Source of the DNA: G965207345 sp965207345
Lineage (GTDB): Bacteria; Pseudomonadota; Gammaproteobacteria; PS1; Pseudothioglobaceae
Length of the DNA stretch: 64,000 bases
Assembly (NCBI GenBank): GCA_965207345.1
Contig: OZ242280.1
Coordinates: 1,054,001-1,118,000 of the forward strand
Direction: 5' to 3'
In this document: positions 17,962 through 26,669 of the stretch, piece by piece
How positions within the stretch are numbered: position 1 is the first letter of the stretch
Layout of the letters: the number at the start of each line of letters is the position of its first letter
The notes under the pieces: model-generated
The model's input: only the letters and a program-made list of their open reading frames with translations
Database searches by the model: none
What the model was told of the DNA's origin: nothing
Program-made: the position numbers and the translations under genes

Positions 17962-19023
17962 TTATTTTTTATTTTCGTTTTGTATCGTATAATTCATATT
18001 AATACGCGTAGGATAAGCAATTTCAGCGCCGTTATTTTCAACAATATTACTAATTGCAATAAGTACATCTTGTTTAATGCAGTGAAATTCCTGCCAATTT
18101 TTTGTTTTGGTAAAGGCATAAATAAAAAAATCAACCGAATAAACATTAAATTCATTGACATTAACTATCAAGGTTTGTTTACTATCAATATCTGGATTAT
18201 TTTTTAACATTTCTTTGATATGTTGTGTAATAGTAACAATATGGCTCATATCATCATAACGCACACCGATTGTCAGTCTAATACGCCGATTGCTCATGCG
18301 AGATGGAGTCTCAATAGGGATGGTAGAAAAAATAGAGTTTGGAATATAAATTGGATTTTTGCTAAAAGTGCGAATTTTGGTAATACGCCAGCCAATTTGT
18401 TCTACTGTGCCTTCAAAATTTTTCTCTTCAGAGCGAACCCAATCGCCAACACTAAAGGGTTTATCAATTTGTAGCATTAAACCTCCGAAAATATTGGAGA
18501 GCATATCTTTAGCAGCAAAGCCAATAACAATACCACCCATTCCTCCAAAAGTTAAAATACTTGTAACCGATAAACCAAAATATTGTGCTGTGCTTAGTAG
18601 TGCAACGATAAGAACAAATATTTTAATCAGGCGGGAGATAAGGCGAACAGAGTCAGGATCAAGCAAAGTATCTAGTTTAGAAAGTATATTTTCAGTTCTG
18701 CTTACTAAGCGAAAGATAAGCCAAGCGACAATAAAAATTGGTAGAACTAAAATAAGTGTATCAAACGTGCGTAGCCAAGGAAAATCAGTACTAAGTATTT
18801 TAGTAGAATAATACAACCATATAAACCACAATAATGCCTGTAATGGCAGTGTAAGTGCATTAATGATGATATCATCAAATATATTTTTGCTTTTATCGCT
18901 TTTATCCGCTAAATATCGCAATACAAAGCGCAAAACAAAACTGAGTATAATTATCAAAAAAAACAGCGTAATGAGGGAATATATGTTTGTTTTAATTAAG
19001 TGAGTGTGGAGATAATCTAGCAT
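17962..19023 (-). CDS. Small-conductance mechanosensitive channel (MscS family)
   Basis: 353 aa. At least four hydrophobic segments lie in the first 170 residues, then the pore-lining region near LTFGGMGGIVIGFAAKDML (alternating Gly/Ala as in TM3 of MscS), then the cytoplasmic beta domain with QIDKPFSVGDWVR. It relieves osmotic shock by opening under membrane tension. The gene sits between nlpD and miaB with 2-3 bp gaps, so it is probably co-transcribed with them. Confidence 0.92.
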   Translation of the reverse strand: MLDYLHTHLIKTNIYSLITLFFLIIILSFVLRFVLRYLADKSDKSKNIFDDIIINALTLPLQALLWFIWLYYSTKILSTDFPWLRTFDTLILVLPIFIVAWLIFRLVSRTENILSKLDTLLDPDSVRLISRLIKIFVLIVALLSTAQYFGLSVTSILTFGGMGGIVIGFAAKDMLSNIFGGLMLQIDKPFSVGDWVRSEEKNFEGTVEQIGWRITKIRTFSKNPIYIPNSIFSTIPIETPSRMSNRRIRLTIGVRYDDMSHIVTITQHIKEMLKNNPDIDSKQTLIVNVNEFNVYSVDFFIYAFTKTKNWQEFHCIKQDVLIAISNIVENNGAEIAYPTRINMNYTIQNENKK

Positions 19024-19025
19024 AA

Positions 19026-19763
19026 TTATTTTGGTAAATAGTGCATAGGATTAACAGGCTTACTTTGTTTTTGCATTTCTAAATAAAATGGATTTTTTCC
19101 CGTAATAGCAATGACATCACCACTTTTTATAAAATCACCGTCTGCAACAAGGATACCACTATTTTTTGTGTATGAGCTATAAAAATTATCAGCATGTTTG
19201 ATAATGATAACTTTACCGTGTGTACGCATCTTATCACCGCTATAAACCACTCTCCCATCTCTAATTGCATAAACTTTTTGTCCTAATTTTGTTGCAAATG
19301 ATACACCTAATCTATCCTTTTTGCGATTAAAAGCTTGCTTAACATCTGCAAAAACTGGTCGTATCCAAGTTACACCATTTAATTTTTTTACTGCAGGTTT
19401 TTGTGTAGAGTTTAGTTTATTTTTTTTAGAATTCTTTAGCACTAGAGGTACACGTGTTATACCTTTTTGTGCTAAGTGTTTTTTAGGAAATTTAATGCTT
19501 TGTCCTTTTTTGATAAGATAAGGTGCTTTAATTTGATTAAATTGTGCTAATTCTGCTAAAGGAATTCCACAAATATTTGCAATTCTAGCTAGAGATTTTG
19601 TTGTGTTTAAGTGATAAGTTTTTTGACAATTAAGCATTGATTTATCCAGTACAATAATATTTTTATTTTCACTATAACTGCAACTTGTGAGGATAAATAA
19701 CAGAGCGAATATAAGAAGAATACAACAATAAACATTGAAAAGCAATCTTAAAAATACTAACAT
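19026..19763 (-). CDS. nlpD: NlpD-like lipoprotein, LysM plus inactive LytM domain
   Basis: 245 aa. A signal peptide ends in a lipobox (FILTSC at about residues 24-29), so it is probably an outer-membrane lipoprotein. A LysM-like peptidoglycan-binding domain covers about 50-95, and an M23/LytM domain about 150-245 (VVYSGDKM, VIIIKHAD, VNPMHYLPK). The zinc-binding HxH of active M23 enzymes is absent, as in NlpD, which activates the amidase AmiC rather than cutting wall itself. Located two genes after pcm, as in other gammaproteobacteria, but rpoS does not follow. Confidence 0.87.
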   Translation of the reverse strand: MLVFLRLLFNVYCCILLIFALLFILTSCSYSENKNIIVLDKSMLNCQKTYHLNTTKSLARIANICGIPLAELAQFNQIKAPYLIKKGQSIKFPKKHLAQKGITRVPLVLKNSKKNKLNSTQKPAVKKLNGVTWIRPVFADVKQAFNRKKDRLGVSFATKLGQKVYAIRDGRVVYSGDKMRTHGKVIIIKHADNFYSSYTKNSGILVADGDFIKSGDVIAITGKNPFYLEMQKQSKPVNPMHYLPK

Positions 19764-19778
19764 AGTAAAAATAAATTC

Positions 19779-20351
19779 CTAGAATAATATATAAATTATA
19801 AATATTAGTAGAATTAATGTATAACCTAAGCGATCAATATGTGTTCTAAGCCAAACATCACAAGCATCACCAATTTTTTTGATAAAAAAAACTATTAGAA
19901 AAAATCGTGCACCTCGAGCAAATAATGAAATAATCACAAATGGTAAAAATAGCATTGTCAAAAACCCAGCCATAATGGTAAATAATTTATACGGAACAGG
20001 GCTGAACCCTGCCAAGAAAATTATCCAAATTCCGTATTTGTCAAACCATATTTTTAAAATATTTAATTCATCAGCATAACCTACCCTATCAAGATAAGGC
20101 GCGATAAATTCATAAGCAAAATAGCCTATTAAATAACCAACAATACCGCCAAAAACTGAAAAAATTGTGCCAATAAATGCAAAATAATATCCACGTATTT
20201 TTTGCTTAAGCGCCATTGGTGCAAGCAAAAAATCAGGTGGTGGATAAGGGAGTAAAAATGATTCTAAAAAACTTAAACCCGCAAGATAATAAATAGCTGA
20301 TTTTTTTTCTGCCCAAGTTAAAATGACTTGATAAATCTTAGAAAATATCAT
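19779..20351 (-). CDS. DedA/YqaA-family membrane protein
   Basis: 190 aa with five or so hydrophobic segments. The family motif region is visible as FLESFLLPYPPPDFLLAPMA near the N-terminus and FLAGFSPVPYKLFTIMAGF in the middle. DedA-type proteins are linked to lipid transport or flipping and envelope stability. It lies between pcm and nlpD in one tight run, so an envelope role fits. Confidence 0.88.
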   Translation of the reverse strand: MIFSKIYQVILTWAEKKSAIYYLAGLSFLESFLLPYPPPDFLLAPMALKQKIRGYYFAFIGTIFSVFGGIVGYLIGYFAYEFIAPYLDRVGYADELNILKIWFDKYGIWIIFLAGFSPVPYKLFTIMAGFLTMLFLPFVIISLFARGARFFLIVFFIKKIGDACDVWLRTHIDRLGYTLILLIFIIYILF

Positions 20352-20372
20352 ATAAAGTAGATTTCCCCTATC

Positions 20373-21035
20373 CTAATTAATTCCTGTTAATAGTGGTACA
20401 AAATTAACTTGAGCAATGGTTTTTTTGTGCAAAAATTTACCATCAAAATTTATTTTAACAAGTTTTTGTCCATATTCACTTTGCACACCTTCAGGGGCAA
20501 TGAGACGCCCATTTTTTGCTAAATGATTGATAAAATGTGTTGGAATAGAACGCGGGGCAGCAGTAATGATAATGGCGTCAAAAAGTTGCGTTTTATTTAG
20601 ATTTAAACCATCACTGTGATAACAACAAATATTCTTTGCAGCCAGTGTTTTAAAGCGCTTTTTTGCTTTTAAATGTAAGGTACGAATGCGTTCAATACTA
20701 TAAACTTTTTCAAAAATTTGTGCAAGAATAATACTTTGATAACCACAGCCTGTACCAACTTCTAGCACATTGTAATAATGTGCATCTTTTTCCATAAGTG
20801 CCTCAGTCATAAGTCCTACAATTCCAGGCGTAGATATAGTTTGCGAAAAACCAATTGGTAGTGTGATATTATCGTAGGCTTGATGTGCTATTTTTTTATC
20901 AACAAAATAATGGCGTGGTGTTTTTTTCATAATTGTTTTAACAATTTCATTTTTTAGCCCAAGCGAATCTACCATTGCAGTTCGTTTTTCTTTACCTGTA
21001 ATGCCTGATCCTTGGTATTTTAGAAAATCTAGCAT
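20373..21035 (-). CDS. pcm: Protein-L-isoaspartate O-methyltransferase
   Basis: 220 aa from ATG at 21035 (MLDFLKYQGSGITG), which aligns with the N-terminus of Pcm; a longer frame to 21086 runs further into glyQ and is less likely. The SAM-binding motif VLEVGTGCGYQS and the earlier LPIGFSQTISTPGIVGLMTE are typical. It methylates isoaspartyl residues in aged proteins so that they can be repaired. It overlaps the glyQ stop by 7 bp. The usual partner surE is absent. Confidence 0.93.
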   Translation of the reverse strand: MLDFLKYQGSGITGKEKRTAMVDSLGLKNEIVKTIMKKTPRHYFVDKKIAHQAYDNITLPIGFSQTISTPGIVGLMTEALMEKDAHYYNVLEVGTGCGYQSIILAQIFEKVYSIERIRTLHLKAKKRFKTLAAKNICCYHSDGLNLNKTQLFDAIIITAAPRSIPTHFINHLAKNGRLIAPEGVQSEYGQKLVKINFDGKFLHKKTIAQVNFVPLLTGIN

Positions 21036-21946
21036 GGGGATTTTAGTAGTGGAAAGCCCAGTTTTTCCCGTGTTTTCAAATAACATTGCGCCACTTTCTG
21101 CGACATATCTCTAATACGCAAAATAAATCTTGCTCTATCAGTTACGCTAATTGCTTTTCTAGCATCTAATAAATTAAAAAGGTGTGAGGCTTTTAAAACT
21201 TGCTCATAAGCAGGGTAAGTAAGTTTATTTTTAGTGAGACATGTATTCATTTTTTCAATATCATCAAATTGAGAAAATAGCGATTTTATGTCGGTAAACT
21301 CAAAATTATAATGCGATTGCTCCACTTCATTTTGATAAAAAATATCACCATAAGTAAGTGTGTCACTAAAATATAAATCAAATAAATTATCTACATTTTG
21401 CAGATACATAGCAAGACGCTCTAACCCATAGGTAAGCTCGCCTGAGATAGGCATGCAGTGTAAACCACCCATTTGTTGAAAATAAGTAAATTGACTAACT
21501 TCCATACCATCAATCCAAACTTCCCAGCCTACTCCTGAAGCACCAAGTGTTGGTGATTTCCAATTATCCTCTACAAAACGAATATCATGTTTTTTCATAT
21601 CAATACTAAGATTTCTAAGCGAACTTAAATATAAATCTTGTATGTCTTCAGGTGCAGGTTTTAGCATAACTTGAAATTGAAAATAATGTTGTAAACGGTT
21701 TGGGTTATCCCCAAAACGCCCATCAGTTGGTCTACGAGATGCTTGCACAAAGGCTGTTCTCCAAGGTTCAGGACCTATTGCGCGTAAAAAAGTCGCTGGA
21801 TGAAAAGTGCCAGCACCCACTTCCATATCGTGTCCTTGCAAAATTGTACAATGATTTTTTGCCCAAAAAATCTGTAAATTTAAGATTAAATTTTGCAACG
21901 AGTTTTTGGCGTCAAAATGGATAATATCTAAATTAGAGTTTTTCAT
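21029..21946 (-). CDS. glyQ: Glycyl-tRNA synthetase alpha subunit
   Basis: 305 aa, close to the 303 of E. coli GlyQ. Contains the class II motifs of the family (GAGTFHPATFLRAIGPEPW, then RPTDGRFGDNPNRLQHYFQF). Forms an alpha2beta2 enzyme with GlyS, which here is encoded 4.7 kb away on the other strand (26670-28811) rather than directly downstream. Confidence 0.97.
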   Translation of the reverse strand: MKNSNLDIIHFDAKNSLQNLILNLQIFWAKNHCTILQGHDMEVGAGTFHPATFLRAIGPEPWRTAFVQASRRPTDGRFGDNPNRLQHYFQFQVMLKPAPEDIQDLYLSSLRNLSIDMKKHDIRFVEDNWKSPTLGASGVGWEVWIDGMEVSQFTYFQQMGGLHCMPISGELTYGLERLAMYLQNVDNLFDLYFSDTLTYGDIFYQNEVEQSHYNFEFTDIKSLFSQFDDIEKMNTCLTKNKLTYPAYEQVLKASHLFNLLDARKAISVTDRARFILRIRDMSQKVAQCYLKTREKLGFPLLKSPC

Positions 21947-22181
21947 AAAGCATGTAACAGATAAAGTGCTAATAAAATTATGTTTATTTTACATTATGGC
22001 TTTGTATTTGTATAAAGAACATATTCAAGCATTGTTAGTATTTTCAATACAGTCAGTATAATAAACAAAGTTAAAATTTATTAAGAAAATGGAATAAATA
22101 GACTATTTCTTGGTTTAGACAGAAAAATAATGAAGAAACTAGATTATAATTGGTGTAAATAGTAGCCCTGTTGATGTAAGA
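21947..22181. other. Intergenic stretch upstream of glyQ
   Basis: About 235 AT-rich bases that should hold the glyQ promoter on the minus strand. GCCCT (22165-22169) and AGGGC (22195-22199) could pair over a 25-base loop, at the edge of the decayed reading frame that follows. No intact gene seen. Confidence 0.4.
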
Positions 22182-22400
22182 ATGAAATAGCATTAGGGCA
22201 GAGCGAATATAAATGCAAGGACAACAGCAAATTATAAAGGTAAGATCTCACCGTATAAGGCAGTATTTTGCCAGGATTAGAATCCAAAAATTATCAAAAC
22301 TTTGATGGTACTAGAGATAGGCGTTAACGCAAAAATAGAAATAACAAAATCTGCGCATTGAAGTGAATTAAACACCAAAAAATAAAAAATAGAATTGTGA
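22182..22400 (+). pseudogene. Possible relic of an HPr-like phosphocarrier gene
   Basis: A frame from 22182 with five or six internal stops still reads like HPr: ARTTANYKGKISPYKAVFCQ, a stop, then NPKIIKTLMVLEIGVNAKIE and ITKSAH. HPr proteins have HARPAA.F...A..Y.A.I, then a SIMGLM.L....G..I.I pattern at this spacing. The phosphorylated His position reads Asn (INARTTA), so function is lost even without the stops. This is resemblance judged by eye only. Confidence 0.35.
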
Positions 22401-22543
22401 TTTCCCAATTTTATAAATGTTCATAGTAAAGTAAAATCAAGGATTAAAAGTAATTATTTTTTTCAACCACTGCTTTTGTCTTTAACTCAGTGCAAAATTT
22501 TTTGAGTGATTAAGTATTTTGTGGGGAAATATTTTTTAAGAAC

Positions 22544-23437
22544 CTAACCTTTAGGATGGTGAATTTGGTGTTGCTTTTTAAGATGTTTATTATGGATATG
22601 GGTATAAATTTGTGTAGTAGAAATATCACTGTGTCCGAGTAAAAGTTGCACCGAGCGTAAATCTGCACCATTTTGCACCAAATGTGTGGCAAACGCATGT
22701 CTTAAAGTATGTGGTGAAAGTGATTTCTGAATACCAACTTTTAGTGCGTAATTTTTAATCATATACCAAAAATTCTGTCTTGACATCGCGCAGCCACGAT
22801 TAGATAAAAAATAATAATTCTTACGTTTTTTATTTTTAGTAAATGATGGCCTATCTTGCTTTTCATAATTATCTAGTTTATCAAGCGCTATTTCGCCGAT
22901 AGGTAAAACACGCTCTTTGCCACCCTTTCCATAAACAAGTAGGCATTCATTTTTTAAATCAATATGATGCACTTCTAATTGTAAAAGTTCTGAAATCCTT
23001 AAGCCACAAGCATACAATAATTCCAACATTGCTCTATCTCGCACACCAATTTGTTTTTTTTCATCTGGAGCAGATAGTAAAGCATTTACTTCATCGCTTG
23101 TTAAGTAATTAGGCAATTTTCTTAGTTGACGAGGCTGGTGAACATGTGCACTAGGGTTTTCAATGATGTAAGAGGTTTTTAACAAATATTCATAAAAAAT
23201 ACGCAGACAAGTCAAAATACGTGCTTGCGTTGCAGTACTAATGTTTTGTGTACCACGATGCAAAAAATAATTAAGAATTACTGTTTTATCAACTTGAATA
23301 AGCGATTTTACACCTAAATAATTGGCAAATATTTTTAAATCAGAACGATAAGCGTAGAGTGTATTATGACTTGCACCTGAGCTTAGCCAAAGATGATCTA
23401 GGAATTCATCAATAAGTGCATGATTATTTATCATCAA
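22544..23437 (-). CDS. xerD: Tyrosine site-specific recombinase XerD
   Basis: 297 aa, the usual XerC/D length. The N-terminal SAM-like core-binding domain spans about 5-90. Catalytic residues are visible: Arg147 (GLRISE), Lys174 (KGGKER), His243 and Arg246 (HTLRH), His269 (LLGHSD) and nucleophile Tyr278. It acts with XerC at dif to resolve chromosome dimers. XerD is preferred over XerC from overall resemblance (LSPHTLRHAFATHLVQNGAD), but the two are hard to separate by eye. Confidence 0.9.
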   Translation of the reverse strand: MMINNHALIDEFLDHLWLSSGASHNTLYAYRSDLKIFANYLGVKSLIQVDKTVILNYFLHRGTQNISTATQARILTCLRIFYEYLLKTSYIIENPSAHVHQPRQLRKLPNYLTSDEVNALLSAPDEKKQIGVRDRAMLELLYACGLRISELLQLEVHHIDLKNECLLVYGKGGKERVLPIGEIALDKLDNYEKQDRPSFTKNKKRKNYYFLSNRGCAMSRQNFWYMIKNYALKVGIQKSLSPHTLRHAFATHLVQNGADLRSVQLLLGHSDISTTQIYTHIHNKHLKKQHQIHHPKG

Positions 23438-23476
23438 CTTTTACGGTTATTTTTAGGTGTACAAAAAACCCAAAGC

Positions 23477-23485
23477 ATTATAACA
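23477..23485 (-). promoter_or_regulatory. Extended -10 promoter element for xerD
   Basis: On the minus strand this reads TGTTATAAT, a perfect -10 hexamer with the TG extension, 40 bases before the xerD start. No good -35 is seen at 16-18 bp, which an extended -10 can tolerate. It lies between rplS and xerD and would allow xerD expression separate from rplS. Confidence 0.4.
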
Positions 23486-23558
23486 CGCAAAATTATCTTA
23501 AAAAAGGCACTTTCTTAGCTCTCTTTGCAGAAAATTGAAAGTTAATATTATTTGAAAA

Positions 23559-23921
23559 TCAGCTTAATTTTTCTTTAATACGCGCAGCTTTGCCAGTGCG
23601 CGTGCGTAAATAATATAATTTAGCACTATGAACTTTACCACGGCGTTTTACTTCAATTTTATCAATAGAGCGTGAGTGTGTTTGAAAAACTTTTTCCACA
23701 CCTTCGCCATAAGAAATTTTGCGAACCGTGAAAGCAGAATTTATACCGCGATTACGTTTTGCAATAACTACGCCTTCAAATGCTTGCAATCGTTTGCGCT
23801 CACCTTCTCTAATTTTAATCCAAACTACAATTGTGTCACCTGCCCTAAAATCAGGGATATCAGAGCGCATTTGTGCTTTTTCAATTACTTCAATTAAGTT
23901 AATTGGCTGATTTTTACTCAT
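23559..23921 (-). CDS. rplS: 50S ribosomal protein L19
   Basis: 120 aa, full length. Conserved segments include IPDFRAGDTIVVWIKIREGE, RLQAFEGVVIAKRNRGIN and VRRG-like KRRGKVHSAKLYYLR. L19 lies at the subunit interface. It usually ends the rpsP-rimM-trmD-rplS operon; here it stands alone, followed by xerD. Confidence 0.97.
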   Translation of the reverse strand: MSKNQPINLIEVIEKAQMRSDIPDFRAGDTIVVWIKIREGERKRLQAFEGVVIAKRNRGINSAFTVRKISYGEGVEKVFQTHSRSIDKIEVKRRGKVHSAKLYYLRTRTGKAARIKEKLS

Positions 23922-23977
23922 TTATTTTAGTTTATTTTCAAGTAACCAAATTTTTGGCTTATAAAAATCAAAGGCGC

Positions 23978-23983
23978 ATTATA
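23978..23983 (-). promoter_or_regulatory. -10 element for rplS
   Basis: Minus-strand TATAAT, 57 bases upstream of the rplS start, giving a leader of about 50 bases. The -35 region is poor. Supports the view that rplS has its own promoter and has left the usual trmD operon. Confidence 0.35.
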
Positions 23984-24112
23984 CTTGAAATAGATACTAG
24001 ATATAAAGATATACGCTAAATAATAAAAATTCTAGATTTTGTTTTATGTCCATCAGAGATAAACTAAGGTATCATTTAACATATAATAAAATCTCTGAGG
24101 GAATGGCAAATA

Positions 24113-24763
24113 ATGGATGAACTTTCTATATTGACACTTATAGTGAATGCAAGCTGGGTTGTGCAATTAGTGATACTTATTTTAATTATAATGTCCGTTT
24201 ATTCTTGGACAATTGCTCTTGCTAAGAAAAAACAATTCTTATTAGCTAATAATACTATTAAAAATTTTGATAAACGTTTTTATTTAAATGATAATTTAGA
24301 AAGTTTTTATGAAAATTTACCGAAATTAAAAAGTACTCAAGATCCAAGCGAATTAATTTTTTTCTCTGGTTATTATGAATTACAATCAAAAACAGACACT
24401 AACAAGCAATTAAGTACTGAACGCGCTTATAGGGCGATGAATACGGTAGTTAGCATGCAAAGCGATACACTTAACAAAGATTTATCTGTTTTGGCGATGA
24501 TTGCAAGCAGTAGTCCTTATATTGGTTTATTTGGTACAGTTTGGGGTATTATGCAATCTTTCTTAGGCTTAGCAAGTATTGAGCAAGCAACTATTGCTGT
24601 TGTCGCCCCTGGGATTGCTGAAGCACTTATTGCTACTGCTTTTGGTTTATTTGCCGCTATTCCTGCCACTATTTTTTATAATAGATTAACAACACAAGTT
24701 AGCTCGATTATACAAAAATATATTAATTTTACCGAAGAATTATTTGTTATCTTTCAACGTTAA
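24113..24763 (+). CDS. tolQ: Tol-Pal system proton channel subunit TolQ
   Basis: 216 aa with three hydrophobic spans (about 15-35, 125-150 and 165-190). The ExbB/TolQ signature is visible as SPYIGLFGTVWGIMQSFLGL and then APGIAEALIATAFGLFAAIP. With TolR it uses the proton gradient to power TolA for outer-membrane constriction at division. First gene of tolQRA; ybgC is not upstream. Confidence 0.96.
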   Translation: MDELSILTLIVNASWVVQLVILILIIMSVYSWTIALAKKKQFLLANNTIKNFDKRFYLNDNLESFYENLPKLKSTQDPSELIFFSGYYELQSKTDTNKQLSTERAYRAMNTVVSMQSDTLNKDLSVLAMIASSSPYIGLFGTVWGIMQSFLGLASIEQATIAVVAPGIAEALIATAFGLFAAIPATIFYNRLTTQVSSIIQKYINFTEELFVIFQR

Positions 24764-24772
24764 TATCTAATT

Positions 24773-25213
24773 ATGATTCCACTTCCTAGTCGTAATTTGT
24801 TAAAACCAAGTGCTGAAATTAATATTGTACCTTATATTGATGTGATGCTGGTGTTGCTCATTATTTTTATGGTAACTGCACCAATTTTAGAACAAGGTAT
24901 TGAAGTAGAATTACCACCTTCTTCACAGTCTCAAGTGATTGATGTTTCTAATTTTACGGATGATGAGCTGAGCGTTATTGAAATTACGCTAGACAAAACG
25001 GGTAATTATTCTATTGGTGAGGAGAAAAATTTACCAGCAAATATTCTGCTAGCAAAAGTAATTGCAATACGCGACTTAAATCCTAAAGTGCGAGTACGCA
25101 TTAGAGGTGACAAGAAAGTAGATTATGCTAAATTTATAGAACTTATTGATCATTTAAAATCGGTGGATATGCACAATTTTAATTTCATTACTATCCCACT
25201 AGAAAAAATTTAA
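24773..25213 (+). CDS. tolR: Tol-Pal system subunit TolR
   Basis: 146 aa. One N-terminal transmembrane helix (about 20-38) containing the critical Asp23 in VPYIDVMLVLLIIF, then a periplasmic domain ending in a KVRVRIRGDKKVDYAKF region. Spacing to tolQ is 9 bp and to tolA 4 bp. Confidence 0.95.
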   Translation: MIPLPSRNLLKPSAEINIVPYIDVMLVLLIIFMVTAPILEQGIEVELPPSSQSQVIDVSNFTDDELSVIEITLDKTGNYSIGEEKNLPANILLAKVIAIRDLNPKVRVRIRGDKKVDYAKFIELIDHLKSVDMHNFNFITIPLEKI

Positions 25214-25217
25214 TAAA

Positions 25218-26126
25218 ATGCGTTTTAGACTCCCTAGAATTGCTAAGCAACATCCTATTGCCTTTATCATTACGCTGGTTTTTCATATTATAATTTTGAT
25301 ACTTATTTTGTCTTATACAGTGAAAAACACTTGGCAAGGAGAGAAGATTAAACCAAAGCAAAAAATTATTTCTCCTGTGTCAAAAGTGAATTTGCTGGAT
25401 GCTAAGCTTGTTGAGCAAGAAAAAAAGCGTCTAATTGAGCGCAGGGAGAAAAAGAAACAGGAAATTGAAGCGAGTCGCAGTAAATTATTACAACTTGAGA
25501 AAAAAAGAAAACAAGAGGAAGGAAGGGTAGTACAAGCCAAGAAAAAACGCAAAGTAGAAGAATTAGCTAGAATACAAGCTGAGAAAAAAAGAAAACAAGA
25601 GGAAGGAATGGTAGTACAAGCCAAGAAAAAACGCAAAGTAGAAGAATTAGCTAGAATACAAGCTGAGAAAAAAAGAAAACAGGCAGAAATTGAACACAAA
25701 AATATAATTGTAAAAAATTTAGCCTTGGACAAAAAAATAGCACTTGTAACCGAACAATTTAAAAAATCTGAAATAAGACGCAAATTAACACAAGAGCTCA
25801 CTAAAGAAGAAATAGAGGAAAATGAGAAATTTAGAAAAAAACAACTCATTGATCTTACAAGTAATTATATTGCCCAAATTGAGGCAAAAACAAGGAGTAA
25901 TTGGCGTCGTAATGCAAACACGAAAGATGGCTGGTCTTGCAGTGTTTATGTGCGTCAAACTAAAGAAGGTAAAATAAAATTAGTAAAAATTGATTCATGC
26001 AACAATCAATCTAAAGATTTCAGACGCTCAGTTGAGAGTGCAGTTTATAAAGCAGAACCTTTACCAAAAGCACCGATTGATGAAGTATTTGACGGGGAGA
26101 TACAGTTTAATTTTATAGTGCGATGA
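25218..26126 (+). CDS. tolA: Tol-Pal system bridging protein TolA
   Basis: 302 aa. A membrane anchor (about 14-34) is followed by a long Lys/Glu-rich helical stalk and a C-terminal globular TolA/TonB-like domain (about 215-302, with NWRRNANTKDGWSCSVYVR). The stalk includes two nearly identical 28-residue units (DNA 25497-25580 and 25581-25664) and the start of a third. TolA links the inner membrane to TolB-Pal. tolB and pal are not in this window. Confidence 0.93.
   Translation: MRFRLPRIAKQHPIAFIITLVFHIIILILILSYTVKNTWQGEKIKPKQKIISPVSKVNLLDAKLVEQEKKRLIERREKKKQEIEASRSKLLQLEKKRKQEEGRVVQAKKKRKVEELARIQAEKKRKQEEGMVVQAKKKRKVEELARIQAEKKRKQAEIEHKNIIVKNLALDKKIALVTEQFKKSEIRRKLTQELTKEEIEENEKFRKKQLIDLTSNYIAQIEAKTRSNWRRNANTKDGWSCSVYVRQTKEGKIKLVKIDSCNNQSKDFRRSVESAVYKAEPLPKAPIDEVFDGEIQFNFIVR
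25497..25664 (+). repeat. Two tandem 84-bp repeats inside tolA
   Basis: 25497-25580 and 25581-25664 differ at one base in my reading (AGGGTAG versus ATGGTAG). A partial third copy begins at 25665. Each unit keeps the reading frame and encodes 28 residues of coiled-coil stalk, so copy number could change the stalk length without breaking the gene. Confidence 0.9.
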
Positions 26127-26521
26127 TGTTTAAATTAGAAGAATTAAACAATAAAGATAAAATAGAAATCAGTTCTTCTCTGATGACTATTTTTGAGGAC
26201 TGGAAATTAAGTGATAAAGAGCAAGTTAATTTGCTTGCTCTACCTCAATCATTTAAAGCGCGTCATTTGCATCTATATCGCTGTGGAGACAGGGCGTTTA
26301 ATTACACACCACATATTTTAGCTCGTGCCGAAGCACTAATTGGTATTTATAAGGCACTAGGCACCACTTATCCAACGCATCGTGCATACGGTACAATTTG
26401 GCTAAAACGCCCTGTGAAAAAATTTGATCGCAAAACACCACTAGAGCTGATGCTAAGTGGCGATATGGGTATTAAGCGCGTGTGGTATTTTTTAGATTGT
26501 ACACAATCTTGGCAAGATTAA
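26123..26521 (+). CDS. Xre/MbcA/ParS-type antitoxin-like protein, no toxin partner
   Basis: 132 aa. The C-terminal half has the MbcA/ParS/Xre (DUF2384) pattern: ILARAEALIGIYKALGTTYP, then a W-x-KRP motif, then RKTPLELMLSGDMGIKRVWY. The N-terminal half (about 15-55, SLMTIFEDWKLSDKEQVNLL) fits the short helix-turn-helix of these proteins. The start ATG overlaps the tolA stop (ATGA), so it is translated with tolA. No RES-domain or other toxin gene is beside it, so a regulatory role is more likely than a classic toxin-antitoxin pair. Confidence 0.8.
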   Translation: MMFKLEELNNKDKIEISSSLMTIFEDWKLSDKEQVNLLALPQSFKARHLHLYRCGDRAFNYTPHILARAEALIGIYKALGTTYPTHRAYGTIWLKRPVKKFDRKTPLELMLSGDMGIKRVWYFLDCTQSWQD

Positions 26522-26669
26522 ATAGGGTAGGGTAGTGCGCATAAATAAAAATATAGATATCATTAGCGAATAGATAGTAATAGTTAATTTTTTATCTCAT
26601 TAGTCATAAAAAACTATGCAAATATTTTTTAATATTTAGTTATCATAAATTTTTAATACTTTTTCTTTG

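Noticed and set aside
22165..22199. GCCCT/AGGGC inverted pair as a terminator or small RNA
   Set aside because: Five-base arms across a 25-base loop, with no T-run. Too weak to call.
24082..24087. TATAAT upstream of tolQ as a promoter
   Set aside because: No -35 element at 16-18 bp and only 25 bases to the start codon; AT-rich DNA gives many such matches.
25313..25849. A 178-codon minus-strand frame opposite tolA
   Set aside because: It mirrors the Lys/Glu-rich repeat of tolA, giving a Phe/Ser/Cys-rich, low-complexity protein. Shadow of tolA.
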